This document shows positions 8,674 to 18,352 of a DNA stretch of 38,909 nucleotides, piece by piece; within the stretch, counting starts at the first letter, position 1, and each line of letters begins with the position of its first letter. The notes under the pieces were generated by a model. It searched no databases. It worked only from the letters and a program-made list of their open reading frames with translations, and had not been told where the DNA came from. The position numbers and the translations under genes are program-made. The stretch is from Comamonadaceae bacterium (GTDB taxonomy: Bacteria; Pseudomonadota; Gammaproteobacteria; Burkholderiales; Burkholderiaceae_C), in contig JAHFQI010000012.1 in assembly GCA_023259355.1 (NCBI GenBank), positions 1 through 38,909 of the forward strand. Direction: 5' to 3'.

Positions 8674-9708
8674 ATGCCCGAAGCCAGCCCGCCCTCGCTG
8701 CGGCAGCGTCTGCAGCAGGCGTGGCTGCGGCGCGGCGTCACAGCCTGGCTGTTGTGGCCGCTCTCACTGCTCATGCGCGGGATCGTGGCGGTGCGACGCG
8801 CGTGTTACCGAGCAGGCTTGTTACGCTCCGACCATCCCGGTGTGCCGGTGATCGTGGTCGGCAATGTGGTCGCGGGTGGTGCCGGCAAAACCCCCACGGT
8901 GATCGCCGTGGTGCAGCACCTGCAGGCGCGGGGCCTGCATCCGGGCGTGATTTCCCGGGGTTACGGACGCGTCGGCCCGGCGTGCGCCGAGGTGGCACCC
9001 GACAGTCCGGCCAAGGCGGTGGGTGACGAGCCTCTGCTCATGCGCCGCGCCACCGGCGCCCCGGTGTTCGTGGCAGCTCGCCGGATAGATGCGGCGCGGG
9101 CATTGCGTACACGGCACCCCCGGACCGACGTGATCGTTTGCGATGACGGGCTCCAGCACCTCGCCTTGCGACGCGATATCGAGATCTGCGTGTTTGACGA
9201 ACGTGGCACCGGCAATGGTTTTCTCCTGCCCGCCGGGCCGTTGCGCGAACCGTGGCCAAGGCAGGTCGATCTCGTCCTGAATACGTCAGGAGCGGGCGGC
9301 GTGTCACCGTCCACGGCCGGGTTCACCGCCCCCAGGGCGCTGGCCGACCACGCCGTCCGTGCAGACGGCAGCCGGATCCCGCTGGAGAAATTGCGCGGCG
9401 GCACCTTGCGTGCCTTGGCCGGTATTGCCCGTCCCCAGGCATTTTTCGACATGCTGAAAGCCCGCGGATTGTCTCTGACGACCACCGAATTCCTGCCGGA
9501 TCACTACGATTTCAGCGACTGGAGACGCCCGGCAGATGACCCCAGCGAGCTGGTCTGCACCGAAAAAGACGCGCTCAAGCTCTGGACAACCCATCCCGAT
9601 GCCTGGGCCGTCCCGCTGGTGCTCACCCCCGAGCCCGGCTTCTTCAGTGCGCTCGATCAGCGGCTTGACGCAAAGCTATCATCACCCAATGGACACCAAA
9701 CTTCTTGA
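8674..9708 (+). CDS. lpxK: Tetraacyldisaccharide 4'-kinase
   Basis: Phosphorylates the 4' position of tetraacyldisaccharide-1-phosphate to give lipid IVA, a late step of lipid A synthesis at the cytoplasmic face of the inner membrane. The 344-residue protein has an N-terminal membrane-associated helix (about 22-45) and then the kinase P-loop [16 protein letters not shown] near residues 61-76. Further family segments are [46 protein letters not shown] and [11 protein letters not shown], and the C-terminal HYDFSDW is also present. The start lacks a strong Shine-Dalgarno. Its last 20 bases overlap the next gene. Its neighbours make envelope sugar and lipid precursors, which fits. Confidence 0.95.
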   Translation: MPEASPPSLRQRLQQAWLRRGVTAWLLWPLSLLMRGIVAVRRACYRAGLLRSDHPGVPVIVVGNVVAGGAGKTPTVIAVVQHLQARGLHPGVISRGYGRVGPACAEVAPDSPAKAVGDEPLLMRRATGAPVFVAARRIDAARALRTRHPRTDVIVCDDGLQHLALRRDIEICVFDERGTGNGFLLPAGPLREPWPRQVDLVLNTSGAGGVSPSTAGFTAPRALADHAVRADGSRIPLEKLRGGTLRALAGIARPQAFFDMLKARGLSLTTTEFLPDHYDFSDWRRPADDPSELVCTEKDALKLWTTHPDAWAVPLVLTPEPGFFSALDQRLDAKLSSPNGHQTS

Positions 9709-9895
9709 ACTGCTGGTCTGCCCCGTGACCAAGGGACCGCTGGACTATGACCGCGATAAGCAGGAACTTCTCTCACGCAGCGCCCGTCTGGCTTACCCGG
9801 TGCGCGACGGCATTCCCGTGCTGCTGGAAAGCGAAGCCCGCACGCTGAGCGACGAAGAACTCGCAGCCCTGCCCGCGCGCACGCCACTGGTCTGA
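9689..9895 (+). CDS. Trm112 family protein (YcaR-like)
   Basis: A 68-residue protein starting [18 protein letters not shown]. This matches the small Trm112/UPF0434 family found between lpxK and kdsB in many proteobacteria. Of the zinc-ribbon cysteines only one remains (CPVT), as is common in the bacterial branch, so metal binding is doubtful. The strand-turn [13 protein letters not shown] is the conserved C-terminal half. It overlaps the lpxK 3' end by 20 nt and stops 8 nt before kdsB, indicating translational coupling. The function in bacteria is not settled. Confidence 0.92.
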   Translation: MDTKLLELLVCPVTKGPLDYDRDKQELLSRSARLAYPVRDGIPVLLESEARTLSDEELAALPARTPLV

Positions 9896-9903
9896 CGCAC
9901 GCC

Positions 9904-10707
9904 ATGAACACATCGAGCCTGGAGACTCCATCTTCGTCCGGTGAGGCGCCCGTCGGCTTCACCGTGCTGATCCCGGCGCGGCTGGCCTCCACCCGTTTGC
10001 CCGACAAACCGCTGGCCGACCTGGGTGGCGCCCCCATGGTCGTGCGAGTCGCCCAGCGCGCCCGGCTCAGTGGCGCAACCCGCAGCGTGGTGGCGGCAGA
10101 CAGCCCGGCCATCGTTGCCGCCTGCGAGCAGCATGGCATTGAAGCCGTGCTCACTCGCGCCGATCACCCCTCGGGCAGCGACCGCCTGGCCGAGGCCTGC
10201 GAACGGCTGGGTCTGCCGGACGACGCCATTGTGGTCAACGTGCAGGGCGACGAACCTCTGATCGAGCCCTCGCTGATCGATGCGGTGGCCCGTCTGCTGG
10301 CCGAACGCACAGACGCCAGCATGAGCACGGCCGCGCACCCCGTCGACAGCGTTGCTGATTTCACCAACCCCAATGTGGTGAAGGTGGTGCTGGACGCCAA
10401 CCAGCTCGCCCTGTACTTCAGCCGTGCGCCCATTCCGTGGTGGCGTGACGGTTTTGCCCAAGGCGTCACCGCCCTGCCCCAGCCTGCGCCATTGCGCCAT
10501 GTTGGCATTTACGCCTACCGCGTCGGCTTCTTGCGGAAATTCCCCACCCTGCCTCAGGCCCCGGTCGAGATGGGCGAGGCGCTTGAACAGCTGCGCGCGC
10601 TGTGGCACGGCCATCGCATCGCGGTGCACGTCACCGACCACGCCCCGGGTCCGGGCGTGGACACGCCCGAAGATCTGGCGCGCGTGCGCAAGCTGTTCAC
10701 ACGCTGA
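9904..10707 (+). CDS. kdsB: 3-deoxy-manno-octulosonate cytidylyltransferase (CMP-KDO synthetase)
   Basis: Activates KDO with CTP for attachment to lipid A. The 267-residue protein has the nucleotidyltransferase start [17 protein letters not shown] (from about residue 24). [12 protein letters not shown] carries the metal-binding Asp. [11 protein letters not shown] and [16 protein letters not shown] are substrate-binding segments, and [12 protein letters not shown] is near the end. A 20-residue Ser/Glu-rich extension precedes the core. It is the last gene of the lpxK-Trm112-kdsB unit. Confidence 0.96.
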   Translation: MNTSSLETPSSSGEAPVGFTVLIPARLASTRLPDKPLADLGGAPMVVRVAQRARLSGATRSVVAADSPAIVAACEQHGIEAVLTRADHPSGSDRLAEACERLGLPDDAIVVNVQGDEPLIEPSLIDAVARLLAERTDASMSTAAHPVDSVADFTNPNVVKVVLDANQLALYFSRAPIPWWRDGFAQGVTALPQPAPLRHVGIYAYRVGFLRKFPTLPQAPVEMGEALEQLRALWHGHRIAVHVTDHAPGPGVDTPEDLARVRKLFTR

Positions 10708-10792
10708 CGCGCAAACGCATGCGAAGGGCGTTCGCAGCGGCGTAAGCCAGCCGGAGGCTCACGCATGCTATTCTCGGATGCAAGAAGCATGA

Positions 10793-11509
<717 letters not shown>

Positions 11510-11528
11510 TCTCCTCCTGCCATTGAGA

Positions 11529-11557
11529 CAAAACGCCCCGCCCAGCGGGGCGTTTTG
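11529..11557. terminator. Bidirectional terminator between adk and the asparaginase gene
   Basis: A 13-bp perfect stem CAAAACGCCCCGC / GCGGGGCGTTTTG with a 3-nt loop between two convergent genes. The U-tract is part of the stem on both strands. Confidence 0.88.
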
Positions 11558-11615
11558 CATGGCGCGCAGCCTTTTGATCGGCGACGAACCCGGTGCATGA
11601 GTCCGTCCTCGGCGC

Positions 11616-12593
11616 TCAACGGGTATCGACGGCCAACAACTCCAGCATCAAGGCCACTCGCGCCTTGACCGGGCTCAGGCCATTGGAGTCTGCAAAGGCG
11701 TCGGCCGGCCGTGGCAGCACGCGGCCCTGCGCGCAACGGGTAGCCCGTACCACCTTGACGCCGGCGGCCTTCGCGCGCAGCAGCGCGGCCTCCAGATCAT
11801 GGTGCAGCGTGCCATTGCCCGTGCCGGCGGCGATCAGCCCCCGTACCCCATCCTTGACCAGAAGATCCACGATGACGCCGCTGGCGCCAGCGTGGTTCAT
11901 GACGATTTCCACGCGGGGCGCTTGCTTCACCTTGCCCAGCTTTTGAATCGATATCGGCCGGTGACTGTCGATGGAGACCGGCTCGCGCCGCACCCAGCGC
12001 ACGGCGTTTTCCTCCACATACCCGAGCGCGCCAGCCTCGCCGGAACCAAACGCATCGAGCCGGTACGGGTGGCTCTTGCGCACATCCCGCGCGCTGTGGA
12101 CGACGCCGGCGCACACCGCCACCACGCCGTGCGAGGCGGCATCGCTGTCCACGGCCACGGTCACGGCGTCAAGCAGGTTTTGCGGACCGTCCGGCGCCAG
12201 TGCCGTGGCCGGGCGCATGGCGCAGGTCAGCACCACCGGCTTGCAGGGCTGCAGCACCGCCTGCAGGAAGTAGGCGGTTTCTTCCAGGGTGTCCGTGCCA
12301 TGGGTGATGACGAGGCCCTGAACGGCGGGGTCCGCCAGCCAGTGGGCGCATCGCGCGGCAAGTTGCTGCCACAGGGCAAAGCTCATGTCCTTGCTGTCGA
12401 TTTGCGCCACCTGCTCGGCAACGAGCGTACGCCCGCGCAGCGCCGCCGGCAGGGTCCCAATGGCGTCCAGCAACTGCGCCACACCCAGCTGCGCCGCGGT
12501 GTAGCCGGTGTGGTCGCCCGCGCGGGCCGCGGTGCCGGCGATGGTTCCCCCCGTGCCCAGCACCACGATTCTTGAGTTGTCGGGTTGCACCAT
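11616..12593 (-). CDS. L-asparaginase (type II-like)
   Basis: Hydrolyses L-asparagine to aspartate and ammonia. It belongs to the Asn/Gln amidohydrolase family. The first signature RIVVLGTGGTIAGTA carries the nucleophilic Thr, and the second, VITHGTDTLEETAYFL, carries the Thr-Asp-Lys network residues. SDAASHGVVAVCAG and GASGVIVDLLVKDGVRGLIAAGTG are also typical. The start at ATG 12593 (325 residues) is preferred over an in-frame TTG three codons upstream. No signal peptide is visible, so a cytoplasmic location is inferred. Its promoter region is shared with lexA and contains two LexA boxes 20-56 nt upstream. Confidence 0.93.
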   Translation of the reverse strand: MVQPDNSRIVVLGTGGTIAGTAARAGDHTGYTAAQLGVAQLLDAIGTLPAALRGRTLVAEQVAQIDSKDMSFALWQQLAARCAHWLADPAVQGLVITHGTDTLEETAYFLQAVLQPCKPVVLTCAMRPATALAPDGPQNLLDAVTVAVDSDAASHGVVAVCAGVVHSARDVRKSHPYRLDAFGSGEAGALGYVEENAVRWVRREPVSIDSHRPISIQKLGKVKQAPRVEIVMNHAGASGVIVDLLVKDGVRGLIAAGTGNGTLHHDLEAALLRAKAAGVKVVRATRCAQGRVLPRPADAFADSNGLSPVKARVALMLELLAVDTR

Positions 12594-12612
12594 GGCTTGC
12601 AAACTTTCAAAA

Positions 12613-12630
12613 ACTGGTTAAAAATACAGT
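12613..12630. promoter_or_regulatory. LexA (SOS) box 1
   Basis: ACTGGTTAAAAATACAGT fits the CTG-N10-CAG operator with flanking A/T on both sides. It lies between the divergent asparaginase and lexA genes, 2 nt from box 2. Confidence 0.85.
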
Positions 12631-12631
12631 C

Positions 12632-12649
12632 ACTGTTTATTAAGACAGT
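12632..12649. promoter_or_regulatory. LexA (SOS) box 2
   Basis: ACTGTTTATTAAGACAGT fits CTG-N10-CAG with an AT-rich centre. It is 33 nt upstream of the lexA ATG. Tandem boxes before lexA match the known autoregulation in proteobacteria. Confidence 0.9.
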
Positions 12650-12682
12650 TATTTATCTCCGGCACGGCCTCAAGGAGTTGCC

Positions 12683-13369
12683 ATGATCGACGCATCACCG
12701 TTCCCCGCCAAGCTCACCGCACGCCAGCAGCAGATTCTGGACCTGATCCAGAGCGCGATCGCGCGCACAGGCGCACCACCCACGCGTGCTGAAATCGCCG
12801 CCGAATTGGGCTTCAAGTCCGCCAACGCCGCAGAAGAACACCTGCAGGCCTTGGCGCGCAAGGGGGTGATCGAGCTGGTCAGCGGCACCTCGCGTGGCAT
12901 CCGACTGAAAAGCGATGCGCTGCGGTCCATCAACGAATCGCGCATGAAGCAGTTTTCCCTCCCGCTGCCCAGCCTGGCCCAATTGGCACTGCCCTTGATC
13001 GGGCGGGTCGCTGCCGGCTCCCCGATTCTCGCGCAGGAGCATGTGGACCAGACTTATTACGTGGAAAACAGCCTGTTCCAGCGCAAACCCGACTACCTGC
13101 TCAAGGTGCGTGGCATGTCCATGCGCGACGCCGGCATCATGGACGGCGACCTGCTGGCGGTGCAGGCCACCAAGGATGCCAAAAATGGCCAGATCGTGGT
13201 GGCACGGCTGGGTGACGAAGTGACGGTCAAGCGGTTTCGCCGCAACAAGCACCTGATCGAACTGCATGCTGAAAACCCGGATTACCAGACCATCATCGTC
13301 GAACCCGGCGAACCCTTCGAGATCGAAGGCCTCGCCGTCGGATTGATCCGCAACACGATGCTGATGTAA
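12683..13369 (+). CDS. lexA: LexA repressor
   Basis: SOS-response repressor and self-cleaving serine peptidase. The 228-residue protein has an N-terminal winged helix ([13 protein letters not shown] ... [13 protein letters not shown], about residues 11-75). The linker is longer than in E. coli (202 residues). The cleavage site is Ala111-Gly112 in GRVAAGSP. Catalytic Ser146 (RGMSMRDAG) and Lys183 (EVTVKRF) are in place, so it should be RecA-responsive. GGAG is upstream of the ATG. It is autoregulated through the two boxes at 12613-12649. Confidence 0.97.
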   Translation: MIDASPFPAKLTARQQQILDLIQSAIARTGAPPTRAEIAAELGFKSANAAEEHLQALARKGVIELVSGTSRGIRLKSDALRSINESRMKQFSLPLPSLAQLALPLIGRVAAGSPILAQEHVDQTYYVENSLFQRKPDYLLKVRGMSMRDAGIMDGDLLAVQATKDAKNGQIVVARLGDEVTVKRFRRNKHLIELHAENPDYQTIIVEPGEPFEIEGLAVGLIRNTMLM

Positions 13370-13504
13370 GCCCCGGACTTCGACCCCCTATTTGCCGCGG
13401 TAGGTGGCGGGCGTTTGGCACGCTTCGGCATGCCACAACCCTGTCGCGGCAAACTCTCCAGCAATCCTGCCTGTGTACGACCTCCAACCATTGAAAGGTT
13501 TCAC

Positions 13505-13825
13505 ATGGGAATCGCCCTCTTCAGTATTTCGGCCCTGTTTGCACCGCTGCAGGAACTCGTCACCCGGCTTGTACCAGCGCACCAGGCGCTGGCCCGGCGT
13601 CCCTCTCGACGACCGGCCTGCCCGGCACGAACCTTCGTCCGCAAGGATGCAGCGCACCTCACGCGGCGTGCACTTCCGCTGCGGGTGGTGCGAACCCTTG
13701 AAGCGGGCATACCGGCAGGAAGCACGGGCCGCATGGTAATTTCCGGACGCATGGCGGATGTTTGTGCCGAACTGGAGCGCCTGGCCGCACTGGAAGCCGC
13801 ACAAGAAGGTTTGGCCCGGCAGTAG
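13505..13825 (+). CDS. Hypothetical protein
   Basis: A 106-residue unknown protein. The start is at MGIALFSISALFAPL because GAAAGG lies about 7 nt upstream; an earlier in-frame ATG at 13415 has no ribosome-binding site. It has an N-terminal hydrophobic stretch (residues 2-15), a basic middle rich in Arg, and a C-terminal part (about residues 75-105) with GRMVISGRMADVCAELERLA that looks conserved and helical. No family is recognised. It is flanked by lexA and a dehydrogenase on the same strand, with gaps of 135 and 121 nt. Confidence 0.65.
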   Translation: MGIALFSISALFAPLQELVTRLVPAHQALARRPSRRPACPARTFVRKDAAHLTRRALPLRVVRTLEAGIPAGSTGRMVISGRMADVCAELERLAALEAAQEGLARQ

Positions 13826-13946
13826 CCACGCTACCAAGCTGCCGCGGTGTGGCCAAGTTCCCATTGGCGCGGCGGCTTGACTTTGCGCAGCCAAAAGCAC
13901 GGACCACCCTCGGTGAAACCGCCCGGTCAGAGGGCACAATGACGGG

Positions 13947-14954
13947 ATGAACATTGTGATCCTCGACGACTACCAGGATGCGGTGCGCAAGCTGAACTGC
14001 GCCGCCCGGCTGGACGCCTTCCCCGCCAAAGTTTTTACCAACACCGTCAAGGGCATCGGTCAGCTGTCCGTGCGGCTCAAGGACGCCGACGTGATCGTGC
14101 TGATCCGCGAACGCACCCAGATCACCCGGCAGTTGGTGGAAAAGCTGCCCCGCCTCAAGCTGATTGCCCAGACCGGGCGGATCGGCAAACACATTGACGT
14201 TGCCGCCTGCACCGAGCGGGGCATCGCCGTCGCCGAGGGGGTCGGATCACCCGTGGCGCCTGCCGAGCTGACCTGGGCGCTCATCATGGCGGCCATGCGA
14301 CGCCTGCCCCAGTACATCGGTAATCTCAAGCACGGCGCATGGCAGCAATCGGGACTGAAATCAGGGGCCATGCCGCCTAATTTTGCCCTTGGCACGGTGC
14401 TCAGGGGGAGAACCCTCGGCATCTGGGGTTACGGAAAAATCGGGCAGATCGTGGCCGGCTATGGCAAGGCCTTCGGCATGCATGTGATGATCTGGGGCAG
14501 CGAGGCCTCGCGCGCCAAGGCAGCCAGTGACGGATTTGTGCCCGCCGCCACACGCGAAGCTTTTTTTGAGCAGTCTGACGTGCTTTCGCTGCATTTGCGA
14601 CTGCACGAGACCACCCAGGGCATTGTCACGCTGGACGATCTCTCGCGCATGAAGACCACGTCGCTGATCGTGAACACCTCGCGTGCCGAGCTGATCCAGA
14701 CCGACGCCTTGATCAGCGCCCTCAATCGGGGACGCCCGGGCCTTGCGGCCGTGGATGTGTTTGAAACCGAGCCCATCTTGCAGGGCCATGCGCTGCTCAG
14801 GCTGGAAAGCTGTATTTGCACCCCGCACATCGGCTATGTGGAGCAGGACAGCTACGAGATGTACTTCAGCGCGGCTTTTGACAATGTGGTGAACTTCATC
14901 AAGGGGACGCCCACCAACATCGTGAACCCCGGCGCACTGCAGGTCCGGCGCTGA
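13947..14954 (+). CDS. D-2-hydroxyacid dehydrogenase family protein
   Basis: An NAD-dependent oxidoreductase of the D-isomer-specific 2-hydroxyacid dehydrogenase family. The 335-residue protein has a split substrate domain. The NAD-binding fold contains GIWGYGKIGQIVAGYG. The catalytic trio is visible: Arg in NTSRAELI, Glu in DVFETEPI and His in CTPHIGYVEQ. The substrate cannot be read from sequence; phosphoglycerate dehydrogenase-like or glyoxylate/hydroxypyruvate reductase-like activity are candidates. It stands alone, with about 200 nt free of genes before the next cluster. Confidence 0.92.
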   Translation: MNIVILDDYQDAVRKLNCAARLDAFPAKVFTNTVKGIGQLSVRLKDADVIVLIRERTQITRQLVEKLPRLKLIAQTGRIGKHIDVAACTERGIAVAEGVGSPVAPAELTWALIMAAMRRLPQYIGNLKHGAWQQSGLKSGAMPPNFALGTVLRGRTLGIWGYGKIGQIVAGYGKAFGMHVMIWGSEASRAKAASDGFVPAATREAFFEQSDVLSLHLRLHETTQGIVTLDDLSRMKTTSLIVNTSRAELIQTDALISALNRGRPGLAAVDVFETEPILQGHALLRLESCICTPHIGYVEQDSYEMYFSAAFDNVVNFIKGTPTNIVNPGALQVRR

Positions 14955-15155
14955 CATGTGCCACGCCCGACAGCCTCAAGCCACTGGCCCGCTGCTTCGC
15001 GCGCCGTGGGTCTGGGCATCGGGTCCATGGCGTTGAACCTGGCAAGGTGGCCGGCGCACCGATCGACCCCAGCTTGACATCCTCAGCGCAAAACATGAAC
15101 TCCAACACCAATCCCACGACCACAAGCACCTCTAAATGTGCACGATAATGCAGCC

Positions 15156-16679
15156 ATGAAAGAAGTCACCTACCCCACCGTCGCGATCATTGGCGCGGGC
15201 GCCATGGGCCGCGGCATCGCGCAAATCGCGGCCCAAGCCGGCAGCACCGTCAAGATTTTTGACACCCAGCCCGAGGCCATTGCCAAGGCGCGCGAGGCCC
15301 TGTTTTCGCAGTGGGACAAGCTGCAGGAGAAGGGCCGCCTGACGCCCGAGGCCGTGGTCGGCCACAAATCCCGGCTGCTTGCCGCCGACAGCCTGGCCCT
15401 GCTGGCCGACTGTGATCTCGTGGTCGAAGCCATCGTGGAACGGCTCGACGTCAAGAAAAACCTGTTTGGCCAGCTGGAGGCCATCGTCAGGCCGGATGCG
15501 GTGCTGGTCACCAACACCTCGTCCCTGTCGGTCACCGCCATTGCCGCCGGATTGAAGCACCCCGAACGGTTTGCCGGCTATCACTTCTTCAATCCCGTCC
15601 CACTGATGAAGGTGGTGGAAGTCATCGCCGGCCTCAAGACCGACGCCGCGGTCTGCGCCGCGCTGTCCGGCTATGCCCGCCAGATGGGCCACACGCCGGT
15701 ACAGGCGCAGGACACGCCGGGCTTCATCGTCAACCACGCGGGCCGCGGCTATGGCACCGAGGCGCTGCGCGTCGCCAGCGAGGGCGTGGCTGATTTCGCC
15801 ACGATCGACCGCATCCTGCGGGACCAGGTGGGTTTCAAGCTCGGTCCTTTCGAATTGCTCGATCTGACCGCGCTGGACGTGTCCCACCCCGTGATGGAAT
15901 CGATCTACCAGCAGTACTACCACGAGCCGCGCTACCGCCCCAGCGTGATCACCGCCCAGCGGCTCGCCGGCGGCGTAGTCGGCAAGAAGGTCGGCGAAGG
16001 CTTTTACCGCTATGTGGACGGCGCCGCCCAGGTCAGCCCCGAACCGCCCGTGCCGCAAGTGGCGGAAATGCCGCCGGTGTGGGTATCGCCGCGCGCCGCG
16101 CGCCGCGCCGAACTCCTGCAGCTCTTGAAGAACCTCGGCGCCAGCATCGAAACCGGGGCCTCGCCGTCCCCTGCCGCGCTGACCCTGGTCGCACCGCTGG
16201 GCTTCGACATCACCACCGTGGCCGTGGTCGAGCGGCTGGACCCGGCGAGAACCGTGGGCATCGACATGCTGATCGACGACGCGGCCACCAAGCGCCGCGT
16301 GCTGGCCACCAACCCGGCCACACGCACCGACATGCGCGACGCGGCGCACGCGCTGTTTGCCCGCGATGGCAAGGCCGTCAGCGTGATCCGCGACAGTGGC
16401 GGCTTCGTGACGCAGCGCGTGGTGGCGACCATCGTCAACATCGCCACCGACATGTGCCAGCAGGGCGTGTGCAGCCCCAAGGACCTGGAGACCGCCGTCA
16501 CACTCGGCCTGGGCTACCCCCTCGGGCCGCTGGCCATGGGCGACCGCTACGGCCCGACCAATGTGCTGGAAGTGCTGTTCAACATGCAGACCGTCTATGG
16601 TGACCCGCGTTACCGCCCCAGCCCCTGGCTGCGCCGCCGCGGCGCGATCGGCCTGAGCCTGATGCACACCGAGGAATAA
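15156..16679 (+). CDS. 3-hydroxyacyl-CoA dehydrogenase (PaaH-like)
   Basis: NAD-dependent oxidation of 3-hydroxyacyl-CoA. The 507-residue protein is longer than single-domain 3-hydroxybutyryl-CoA dehydrogenases (about 285). It has one NAD domain (GAGAMGRGIAQIAAQAG, near residue 12), the catalytic His/Glu segment YHFFNPVPLMKVVEVI, and two C-terminal 3HCDH domains (about 190-285 and 400-500). This layout is typical of PaaH of phenylacetate degradation. ATG 15156 is used; an in-frame GTG six codons upstream is possible. It is 5 nt from the enoyl-CoA hydratase gene, so the two form an operon. Confidence 0.93.
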   Translation: MKEVTYPTVAIIGAGAMGRGIAQIAAQAGSTVKIFDTQPEAIAKAREALFSQWDKLQEKGRLTPEAVVGHKSRLLAADSLALLADCDLVVEAIVERLDVKKNLFGQLEAIVRPDAVLVTNTSSLSVTAIAAGLKHPERFAGYHFFNPVPLMKVVEVIAGLKTDAAVCAALSGYARQMGHTPVQAQDTPGFIVNHAGRGYGTEALRVASEGVADFATIDRILRDQVGFKLGPFELLDLTALDVSHPVMESIYQQYYHEPRYRPSVITAQRLAGGVVGKKVGEGFYRYVDGAAQVSPEPPVPQVAEMPPVWVSPRAARRAELLQLLKNLGASIETGASPSPAALTLVAPLGFDITTVAVVERLDPARTVGIDMLIDDAATKRRVLATNPATRTDMRDAAHALFARDGKAVSVIRDSGGFVTQRVVATIVNIATDMCQQGVCSPKDLETAVTLGLGYPLGPLAMGDRYGPTNVLEVLFNMQTVYGDPRYRPSPWLRRRGAIGLSLMHTEE

Positions 16680-16684
16680 GCCCC

Positions 16685-17464
16685 ATGGCAGCCGAACTCC
16701 GAAGCACCAGCCAGGGCCTGACCATGGTCCTGACCGTCAGCAACCCGGAACACCGCAACGCGCTCGGCCCGGAAATCTACGCGGCGGGGGTGGAAGCGCT
16801 GAACGTGGCGGAATCCAGCCCCGAAGTGCGCAGCGTCGTCATCGTGGGGGAAGGCGCGATCTTCAGCGCGGGCGGCAACCTCCAGCGCCTGCAGGCCAAC
16901 CGGCAGTTGCCGCCCGACGTCCAGGCGCAAAGCATTGAAGGCCTGCACAACTGGATCGAGGCGATCCGCACTTTTCCCAAGCCCGTCATCGCGGCCGTGG
17001 AAGGGCCTGCCGCCGGCGCCGGATTTTCGCTGGCGCTGGCTTGCGACTTCGTCGTCGCGGCGAACAACGCCGTCTTCGTCATGGCCTACAGCAACATCGC
17101 CTTGTCTCCCGACGGGGGCGGCAGCTGGAGCCTTTCCCGTGCGCTGCCGCGCCAGCTCGTCACCGAACTGTTGATGTGCGGCGAGCGCATCAGCGCCGAG
17201 CGCCTGCACCAGCTCGGCGTGGTCAACCGACTGACGGACGCGGGCAACGCGCTCTCGGCCGCACTTGAACTGGCCGAGCGGCTCAACGCCCGCGCGCCCA
17301 ATGCCCTGGCGAGCATCAAGGAACTGGTCAGCGAAGCGCCCACGTCCACCCTCACGCGCCAGCTCGCGCTGGAACGCGACCACTTCGTCAAAAACCTGCA
17401 TCACGCCAACGCAGGGATCGGGATCGCCGCCTTTCTCGACAAGAAGCCGCCGCGCTTCGAATAA
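16685..17464 (+). CDS. Enoyl-CoA hydratase/isomerase family protein (PaaG- or oxepin-CoA hydrolase-like)
   Basis: A 259-residue crotonase-fold enzyme acting on CoA thioesters. Oxyanion-hole segments are IFSAGGNLQRL and AVEGPAAGAGFSLALACD. At the active site the sequence reads ALSPDGGGSW, with an Asp as in PaaG-type isomerases and not the usual hydratase Glu, while the second Glu (TELLMCGERIS) is kept. Paired with the PaaH-like gene, it points to aromatic or branched acyl-CoA breakdown, perhaps the alternative oxepin-CoA hydrolase of phenylacetate catabolism. No paaABCDE genes are in the window, so this is inference. Confidence 0.9.
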   Translation: MAAELRSTSQGLTMVLTVSNPEHRNALGPEIYAAGVEALNVAESSPEVRSVVIVGEGAIFSAGGNLQRLQANRQLPPDVQAQSIEGLHNWIEAIRTFPKPVIAAVEGPAAGAGFSLALACDFVVAANNAVFVMAYSNIALSPDGGGSWSLSRALPRQLVTELLMCGERISAERLHQLGVVNRLTDAGNALSAALELAERLNARAPNALASIKELVSEAPTSTLTRQLALERDHFVKNLHHANAGIGIAAFLDKKPPRFE

Positions 17465-17485
17465 GCCCGGCCAGCAGGCCAGCGA

Positions 17486-17516
17486 CCCCACGCATCACGG
17501 GAGCGTGGGGTCTTCC
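17486..17516 (+). terminator. Terminator after the dehydrogenase/hydratase operon
   Basis: An 8-bp stem CCCCACGC / GCGTGGGG with a 9-nt loop, followed by TCTTCC. It starts 22 nt after the stop. The T-run is weak. Confidence 0.6.
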
Positions 17517-17560
17517 CAGACGCTCAGGTGACAACCCTGAGAGGAATCGTCCGTCCCTCA

Positions 17561-17588
17561 CGTGACAATGTCAGCGTCATCAGTCACG
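17561..17588. promoter_or_regulatory. Dyad elements upstream of the Crp/Fnr gene
   Basis: A compact perfect palindrome TGACAATGTCA (17563-17573) is overlapped by a wider pair CGTGAC ... GTCACG (17561-17566 and 17583-17588), 14-41 nt before the regulator ATG. The position suits autoregulation, but no known operator is matched. Confidence 0.35.
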
Positions 17589-17601
17589 CAAAAGACAGAC
17601 C

Positions 17602-18321
17602 ATGGACGATCCGATTCTTACCATCGAGGAACGCGAGGCGATCAATACCGGTCGCTGGTTTTCCTCCCTTTCACCCTCACTGCGACACGACATTCTCAGA
17701 TGCGCCTATGTCAAGCGATTCAAGGACGGCGAGCTCATAGTGGCGCGCGGCGATCCGCCCATCGAATGGACAGCGTGCGCGCGCGGCGCGGTGCGGGTGA
17801 GTTCCACCTCGATTTCCGGCAAGCAGATCACGCTGACCTATGTGGAGCCGGGCATCTGGTTTGGCGACGTGTCGATCTTCGACGGCGACCGGCGCACCCA
17901 CGATGCCTATGCCCATGGCGAGACCACGCTGCTGTGCGTGTCGCGCAGCGACTTCCAGAAAATCCTGGCGCAGCACGTGGAGCTCTACGAAGCGCTCGTG
18001 CGCCTGCAGTCGCGCCGCATCCGCCAGCTCTATGGCCTCGTGGAAGACCTCAACACCTTGCCGCTGCGGGCACGGCTGGCCAAGCAGCTGCTGCACCTGG
18101 TCCGCAGCTACGGTGTGCCCTGCCTCTCCGACGGGCGGGAAATGCGCATCAGCCTGCAACTGGCGCAGGAGGAACTGGCCCAGTTGCTCGGTGCCTCGCG
18201 CCAGCGGGTGAACCAGGAACTCAAGGCCATGGAGCGGGAGAACGCCATTCGCATCGAACCCGGCGGCCTGGTGGTGCGCGACCGCGAAGCACTCATGCGC
18301 ATCGTTGAGGCCGACAACTAG
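17602..18321 (+). CDS. Crp/Fnr family transcriptional regulator
   Basis: A 239-residue DNA-binding regulator. The cyclic-nucleotide-binding-like beta-roll occupies about residues 25-135 (FKDGELIVARGDPP, VEPGIWFGDVSIFDG). A long helix (about 136-165) precedes the C-terminal winged helix, whose recognition part is LLGASRQRVNQELKAM. There are no clustered N-terminal cysteines of the Fnr type, so an oxygen-sensing cluster is unlikely, and the ligand is unknown. It sits between two acyl-CoA gene groups on the same strand and 31 nt before the phosphotransferase gene, which suggests that it controls this catabolic cluster. Confidence 0.92.
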   Translation: MDDPILTIEEREAINTGRWFSSLSPSLRHDILRCAYVKRFKDGELIVARGDPPIEWTACARGAVRVSSTSISGKQITLTYVEPGIWFGDVSIFDGDRRTHDAYAHGETTLLCVSRSDFQKILAQHVELYEALVRLQSRRIRQLYGLVEDLNTLPLRARLAKQLLHLVRSYGVPCLSDGREMRISLQLAQEELAQLLGASRQRVNQELKAMERENAIRIEPGGLVVRDREALMRIVEADN

Positions 18322-18352
18322 ACCCTGAAGACCCCATCCATCGAGCCCGAGC

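Noticed and set aside
15132-16667. 511-codon minus-strand frame opposite the 3-hydroxyacyl-CoA dehydrogenase gene
   Set aside because: The protein is His/Gly/Arg-rich with no family features; the plus strand encodes a clear enzyme.
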